Shown piece by piece: positions 59,044 through 64,000 of a stretch of DNA of 64,000 nt. The notes under the pieces were generated by a model. It searched no databases. It was not told the DNA's origin and saw only the letters and a list, made by a program, of their open reading frames with translations. Numbering within the stretch: the first letter of the stretch is position 1; each line of letters begins with the position of its first letter. Source of the stretch: Oncomelania hupensis (lineage: Eukaryota; Mollusca; Gastropoda; Littorinimorpha; Pomatiopsidae); assembly GCA_036898135.1 (NCBI GenBank), contig CM072516.1:16859336-16923335 (forward strand), written 5' to 3'. Both the position numbers and the translations under genes were made by a program.

Positions 59044-59150
59044 CCTCTCTTTCTCTCCCTCTCTGCCTCTGCCTCTGTCTCTCTCTCTGTCGGGCTCTCT
59101 GTGTCTGTGTCTGTCTCTGTCTCTCTGTTTTCTCTCTCTTTCTCTCTGGA
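59044..59150. repeat. CT-rich low-complexity tract
   Basis: CTCT, CTGT and CTGC repeats leading directly into the LINE remnant. Confidence 0.9.
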
Positions 59151-60475
59151 AGGCTACAGCGCGTTTATGTCAATGGCCAACACTCTCAAATAGGAGCAGT
59201 GACATCGTCATGCGGTTTTGTTTCTCGGTCCTCTTCATTTCTGCCTATACACCGACCTACCACTATACATCTCCAACACAAATGTGTAGTTTGATCTCTT
59301 CGCGGAGGACAGTTCACTTCACACTTGCTCTCCAAATCTTAACCAAATAGAGTCTGACCTTCAAGAAAGTCTAACCGATGTATCAGAAAGGTGCGCCCAG
59401 AACAAAATGGTTCTCCATCCACAAAAAAACAACAACAACAACAAACATAGGCATGTTAATAGCCACAAGAGAGCCCCACTAGAGCTAAACCTTATACTAA
59501 ACAACAACCCAATTGAACAAGTTAGCTCCCATAAAGTCTTCGGCATAACAATAAACGGTGAATTTAAATGACAAATCCATACTAATAATATATGCAGAAC
59601 CGTAGCAAGACATTTACATCTTCTTCGTAAGTTCAATTACTTTGCAGATAGTAACGCAACAAAACTATATTGTACAGTCTCACATCAACTATGCATCTTC
59701 TACCTGGTGTGGTGCTGCCCAAGTCCATATGAGAAAGCTAAATACCCTACATAGGCGTGGACTGGAATGAACTTCTAGTCATCCCAAGCCGTCCTCTCTG
59801 ATGCAGATACAAATAGTATATACAGTTAATGTATTCTGTCCTTACAAAATCAGTTTCACTAGAATATTGCTGTTCTCATGTTTAAGGTTTGTCACGGTCT
59901 TGCACCAAGCTATCTTTCACATCTCGTCACTGCAGCACCAGCTCCATAATAGATCCATGTCATTTCATTTTGCCCCACACAGGTGTTAATATATACAAAA
60001 CCCGTTTGGCTTTTTCAGGCTCGGCAGTTTGGAGCTCTCTTCCTCCGAACGTGAAGTCATACAACTCACTACCTACATTCAAACCAAACCATAAGCAATA
60101 CATGTCAAAGCTCTAGCCAAGATACATTTTGTTACCAGTTGTGGGGCCGGGTAGCTCAGTTGGTAAGAGCGTCTTGCTAGTAACCGAAAGGTCGCTGGTT
60201 CGAATCCCGGATTGGTCAACGTGTGATCATATTATTTTCCCCTTTACCAACAACTGGCCCGCTGGTGTCAGTATAAATCGGTCCAGTAGTCACCTATATG
60301 CGAAAGTGTCGTGTGACTATAATCTACAAACAACAATTTTGTTACCAGTGTTTCTGCTCTTTCCTGAAACATTATCATGTACAATTGATCCTTTCTTCTA
60401 ATGCCACACATGTTATATCTACTCACTCTGCATGTTGTTTTCCGCTGATTGTATTGCCTTGATAATGATGCTTAT
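59151..60475 (+). pseudogene. Degraded LINE, RT domain to 3' end
   Basis: Translations in shifting frames match RT of a non-LTR element: VYVNGQHSQIGAVTS near 59165, then LFAEDSSLHT at 59296-59320. The first catalytic Asp of the FADD box is Glu here. Next come VFGITI near 59540 and the C-terminal FSGSAVWSSLPPNVKSYNSL block (60020-60090). Several stops and frameshifts make it dead. A SINE is inserted at 60140-60335. It belongs to a group without RNase H and with a FSGSAVWNSLPP-type end; I do not assign the clade. Confidence 0.85.
60140..60335 (+). mobile_element. tRNA-derived SINE with 14-bp target duplication
   Basis: ATTTTGTTACCAGT flanks both sides (60126-60139 and 60336-60349), defining a 196-bp insertion. 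The head has A-box TAGCTCAGTTGG (60152-60163) and B-box GGTTCGAATCC (60197-60207). The anticodon-loop position reads CTAGTAA, resembling tRNA-Thr(AGU). T-stem pairing is broken, so it is not a tRNA gene. The tail is A/C-rich and short. Confidence 0.9.
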
Positions 60476-60478
60476 TAC

Positions 60479-60595
<117 letters not shown>

Positions 60596-61299
60596 GTCAC
60601 GGACCGGGTTTATACTAGTCCGGTGACTTTTTGTGTGTTGTAGTATCTTCCTGTGTGAAGACATAAATGATAGTATTTTTTTTATTGTTAACTGAATGCT
60701 GATTAGCTGAGCTAGTCATGTGACGACTGGCCAATCACATTCAAACTGGTGGGCAGTCTCTTCTGGTGTGTACCACTGTGTGGTTGTGTTTGTACTTCTG
60801 GCAGCTGCGTCTGCAGGTATATATTTATTGGTTTATCATTGAAATATTGTATTATGAAACGTAAGAATATTTAACCATGACTATATTCTACTTGTGGTGG
60901 AATAAAAGTAAGAATAGATAATTTTTGATATTAGTATGAAGGATGGATTAGGGAGGTGGTGGATCGTTGTATATTATTTTGAATAACGAATTGAAATCGG
61001 ATTAGTATTTGATTTGAGGTTGAAACCTCAACTCGCAATGCATAGCATTATATTCATTTTTGTGAATGAAAGTAATTAGCGGCAAGATGTAATAATTAGT
61101 GTTATAATTAGAGTTACAATTTTTGCGTATGTGTGAACTGTGTTCTACACATATGAGATTTGAATTATATGTTGCTGGTCTGGTCCTGTCACAGAGAGAG
61201 AGAAAGGTATATGTGGTAATACAGAGAAGTCTATGTATCAAGATATTTAGTGGGGAAAACTTGTGTGTTTTCAGAAGTCTCCGGCTGAGGGGCCTCGAG

Positions 61300-61320
61300 G
61301 CGAAAGAGAAGAAGAAGAAA

Positions 61321-61399
<79 letters not shown>

Positions 61400-61550
61400 A
61401 GAAGAAGAAGAAGAAGAAGAAGAAGAAGAAGAAGAAGAAGAAGAAGAAGAAGAGAGAAAGAAGAAGAAGACGAGAAGAAGAAGAAGAAGGGAAGAAGAGA
61501 AGGAGAAGAAGAAGGAGAAGAAGAAGAAGAAGAAGAAGAAGTCGTGAAGA
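61300..61550. repeat. (GAA)n polypurine tract
   Basis: Plus strand almost entirely A and G for about 250 bp. Confidence 0.97.
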
Positions 61551-61630
61551 AGAAGAAGGTGGAAGTATCGAAGGGGCCAGAGAAGAAGCCAAAGAAGAAG
61601 CCAAAGAAGAAGACGAAGAAGAAGACGAGA

Positions 61631-61835
61631 GAAGCAACCACTGCTACATCAGCAGCAGCAGCAACCACTGCTACATCATCTGCATCAGCAACCACTGCTA
61701 CATCAGCAGCAGCAGCAACCACTGCTACATCATCAGCAGCAGCAACCACTGCTACATCATCAGCAGCAGCAACCACTGCTACATCAGCAGCAGTAGCAAC
61801 CATTGCTACCTCAGCACAGCAGCAGCAACAGCGGC
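61631..61835. repeat. 27-30-bp minisatellite
   Basis: AGCAACCACTGCTACATCAT-type units repeat seven times with CAGCAG variation. The period is a multiple of three, which keeps frames open. Confidence 0.92.
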
Positions 61836-62416
61836 CACAACAGCAGCAGCGACAGCGACGATAGAGAGGGGAGAGAACCCAGGATAGATAGATAGAAAGG
61901 CCAAGGATAAGGAGAAGGAAGATAGTGTATAGATATAGACAGAGACAGAGGATTAAAAGGAAACAAAAGACAGACAGCGAATTCTGTCCTCCATGAGACT
62001 CTTGGTAACTCTCTCTGTCGACGGTGACCAGATCGATATTGGTTTATTGTGACTGGTGACATTTGGATTTTCTGACTGAGAATTATTTGTGGGTTTGTGA
62101 GATCAGTGTACAATCTCCCGGATTATCTCCTTGGAACTTTATGTGTGTGATTTGTGAATGGTATATTTAATTCACGGATTGTTTCTACAAAGTACGTGAG
62201 TACAAAACTATATATATACATATTTTTTTCCATATTATTGATTGAGTTGTTTATACTTATGTGAACTTTGTTGATTATTGTTTATTTTTCTAGTAATAGA
62301 AAGGGGGAGTGACAACAAAAGAATTCTTGAGAGTTAGGGAGTGTGAGACGGGAGAACACGCAGAATATTCACGCACGCATACACGCAATTCTTGAAAAAA
62401 AAACCCTTTCGTTACA

Positions 62417-62574
62417 ATATCCTATGTGTTATGTTTCATCATTTCATACTTCTATAATTGCATGTAGGTAAGTGTGAATGTGTGCCTACATGCGTGTGTG
62501 CGAAGGACAGGTTGTTAGAATAAGAACATGGCCTACAATCTTAATCCTTGATTTTAATAAAATGTTCAGACCAG
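62417..62574. other. No gene seen
   Basis: Short spacer. Confidence 0.5.
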
Positions 62575-62664
<90 letters not shown>

Positions 62665-62695
62665 AGTCTCTCTCTCTCTCTTTCTCTTTCTCTCT

Positions 62696-62744
<49 letters not shown>

Positions 62745-62745
62745 A
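62575..62745. repeat. (CT)n microsatellite
   Basis: About 170 bp of CT with TTTC and CAGT interruptions. Confidence 0.97.
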
Positions 62746-63066
62746 CTTTCCTTCTCCCCACCCCTCATCCCCCACCTTTCCCAATTTACAGAAGCGTGAG
62801 GATTTTAATGATGATCCGGTCTAACTTGCGCTGTGATCATGCCCATCTTTGGAAACCAAGCAGCAAAAAGGACGCCTCCCTTCGCGTATCACAGATCACA
62901 TGAGCGAATTCCAGTTTAATACAAAGCCGAGTATGGCAGCTAGATTCCCGATTTCTTCTCCTTGTTCTCCTCCGTCGTCTTCAGATCATCTTCAGGTTAC
63001 TTAAACACATAAAAACATCCCCAAGAAACCCACAACTTTGGATACTTTCTAAATACGAATTTGGTC
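62746..63066. other. No gene seen
   Basis: Ordinary sequence; supplies the target site for family A copy C. Confidence 0.5.
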
Positions 63067-63078
63067 TACACCTTGCCT

Positions 63079-63647
63079 ACATTACATTACATTACATGGT
63101 TATTGCCTTAGGTCCAGCGGACTCTTCCGAGCGAAATCAGGATCGGACAACCCCTGATCCGCATAAAAGATCTGCTGAAACGACTCTAGTGGTAAAACTG
63201 AAAGCTCTCCACCAGCCAGTCACTTTACAATAAAGACACGCTGAGGCTATACTCTCATTTATCGAACCCCCGTTTACAAAAAAACAAAATAGAATACAAA
63301 CATCATTATAAATTATCAATAAAACACATACATATAAAATGCCTACATTGCTAAATAATAACATCATAGGAAGCCCTAGTGACCACCTGGCAGAAAGCGT
63401 CCAATATTCCCAAGCTGATCCAACAGACCTCAAACACAAATAAGGAATCTTGTCCCGGAAGAGTTTTTAAGAAAAAAGGTAGGTGACTGGTCTAGCGAAG
63501 AAGAAGATAGTATAGCAGATTGACAGAACAGAGCAGGAATGAGAAAGAACAAATGAGAAAGACAGTGACAGTGGGAATTTAAAGCACTAAATTTCCAGAA
63601 AGTGGGGATACTATTAATACTGAAACCCCCGGCACCCCAACGGGGGA
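63079..63647 (-). mobile_element. Family A SINE-like retroposon, copy C
   Basis: 569 bp bounded by a perfect 12-bp duplication, TACACCTTGCCT (63067-63078 and 63648-63659). It has the same layout as 347-927: an (ACATT)n tail at left and a GGCACCCCAACGGGGG 5' block at right. This copy gives the best-defined ends of the family. Confidence 0.9.
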
Positions 63648-63659
63648 TACACCTTGCCT

Positions 63660-64000
63660 CTATGTAGTATGAGAGACCAAAAAATGACAATTCTCAAGGT
63701 TGATATCATATCATGCTGAGTTTCACAGTACTAAGTAATTGTAAAAACAATGTATTTTATAAGGCGCCAAACCAAAGATAATAGCGTCTTTTTTAAAAGC
63801 TACGTACGCGCTTATTTGAGAAGTTTCACCTCAATCATTTTGTTGTATACACTGTTTTATTATAATATGTTCTAGGAACACATTACCTAATACTAACTTT
63901 AAAGCAATAGCACGCATGCACTTCGGCGCGCGCGAGTACACACACACACACACACACACGCACACACACATACACACCCACACACACACACTTAATCTAT
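63660..64000. other. No gene seen; (CA)n at 63935-63995
   Basis: AT-rich sequence ending in a CA microsatellite that continues to the window edge. Confidence 0.6.

Noticed and set aside
60143..60220. Functional tRNA gene
   Set aside because: Promoter boxes are good, but T-stem and acceptor pairing fail and the unit is a 196-bp insertion with its own duplication, so it is a SINE.
61123..61887. 254-codon frame with Glu/Lys and SNHCY repeats
   Set aside because: It spans a GAA tract and a minisatellite inside a solo-LTR-like element; not a gene.

Overview
The window looks like repeat-dominated intergenic DNA from an animal, most likely a marine mollusc and plausibly a gastropod. The supports are dense (CT)n, (CA)n, (ATC)n, (ATT)n and (GAA)n microsatellites, TTAGGG-type telomeric motifs, animal-type retroelements (RTE-like and RNase H-bearing LINEs, a Ty3/gypsy element, tRNA-derived SINEs) and MITEs. 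The species assignment is inference. I find no convincing host protein-coding gene in 64 kb; most long open frames are microsatellite translations or pieces of transposable elements.

The best-defined feature is a complete LTR retrotransposon at 15822-21574. It has near-identical LTRs (one substitution and one 3-bp indel over about 640 bp), a perfect 5-bp target duplication, a primer-binding site, a polypurine tract, and one 1187-codon gag-pol frame. The domain order is gag (with a SCAN-like capsid segment and a CCHC knuckle), protease, integrase, then a remnant of reverse transcriptase. The integrase therefore lies upstream of RT, as in the Gmr1-like branch of Ty3/gypsy. The RT core and RNase H are missing, so this copy should be non-autonomous although it looks recently inserted. 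Two solo LTRs of the same family lie in the opposite orientation at 13605-14241 (young, perfect TSD) and 26461-27062 (older).

Layout. 1-5.6 kb: microsatellites, a SINE-like retroposon (family A), an RTE 3' fragment, repeat T and a 263-bp MITE with a telomere-like core. 6.6-11.1 kb: repeat U (rich in TGACGTCA), repeat V, and an RTE remnant split by a 1449-bp solo-LTR-like insertion. 11-15.8 kb: microsatellites, the second T copy, a solo LTR, a 21-bp minisatellite and an inverted-repeat element. 15.8-22.6 kb: the Gmr1-like element and a piggyBac-like MITE. 23-33 kb: mostly unassigned sequence with degenerate minisatellites. 33-45 kb: a second telomere-cored MITE, family A copy B, an RNase H LINE fragment, repeat X, and two RTE copies nested in repeats U and A. 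45-55 kb: SINEs, an 870-bp polypurine tract and degenerate satellites. 55-64 kb: a 5'-truncated LINE nested in repeat X, a perfect 42-bp hairpin, a dead LINE carrying a young SINE, an 1822-bp solo-LTR-like insertion and family A copy C.

Insertion boundaries were read by eye from target duplications and alignment between copies. Identities, ages and family names need database comparison.
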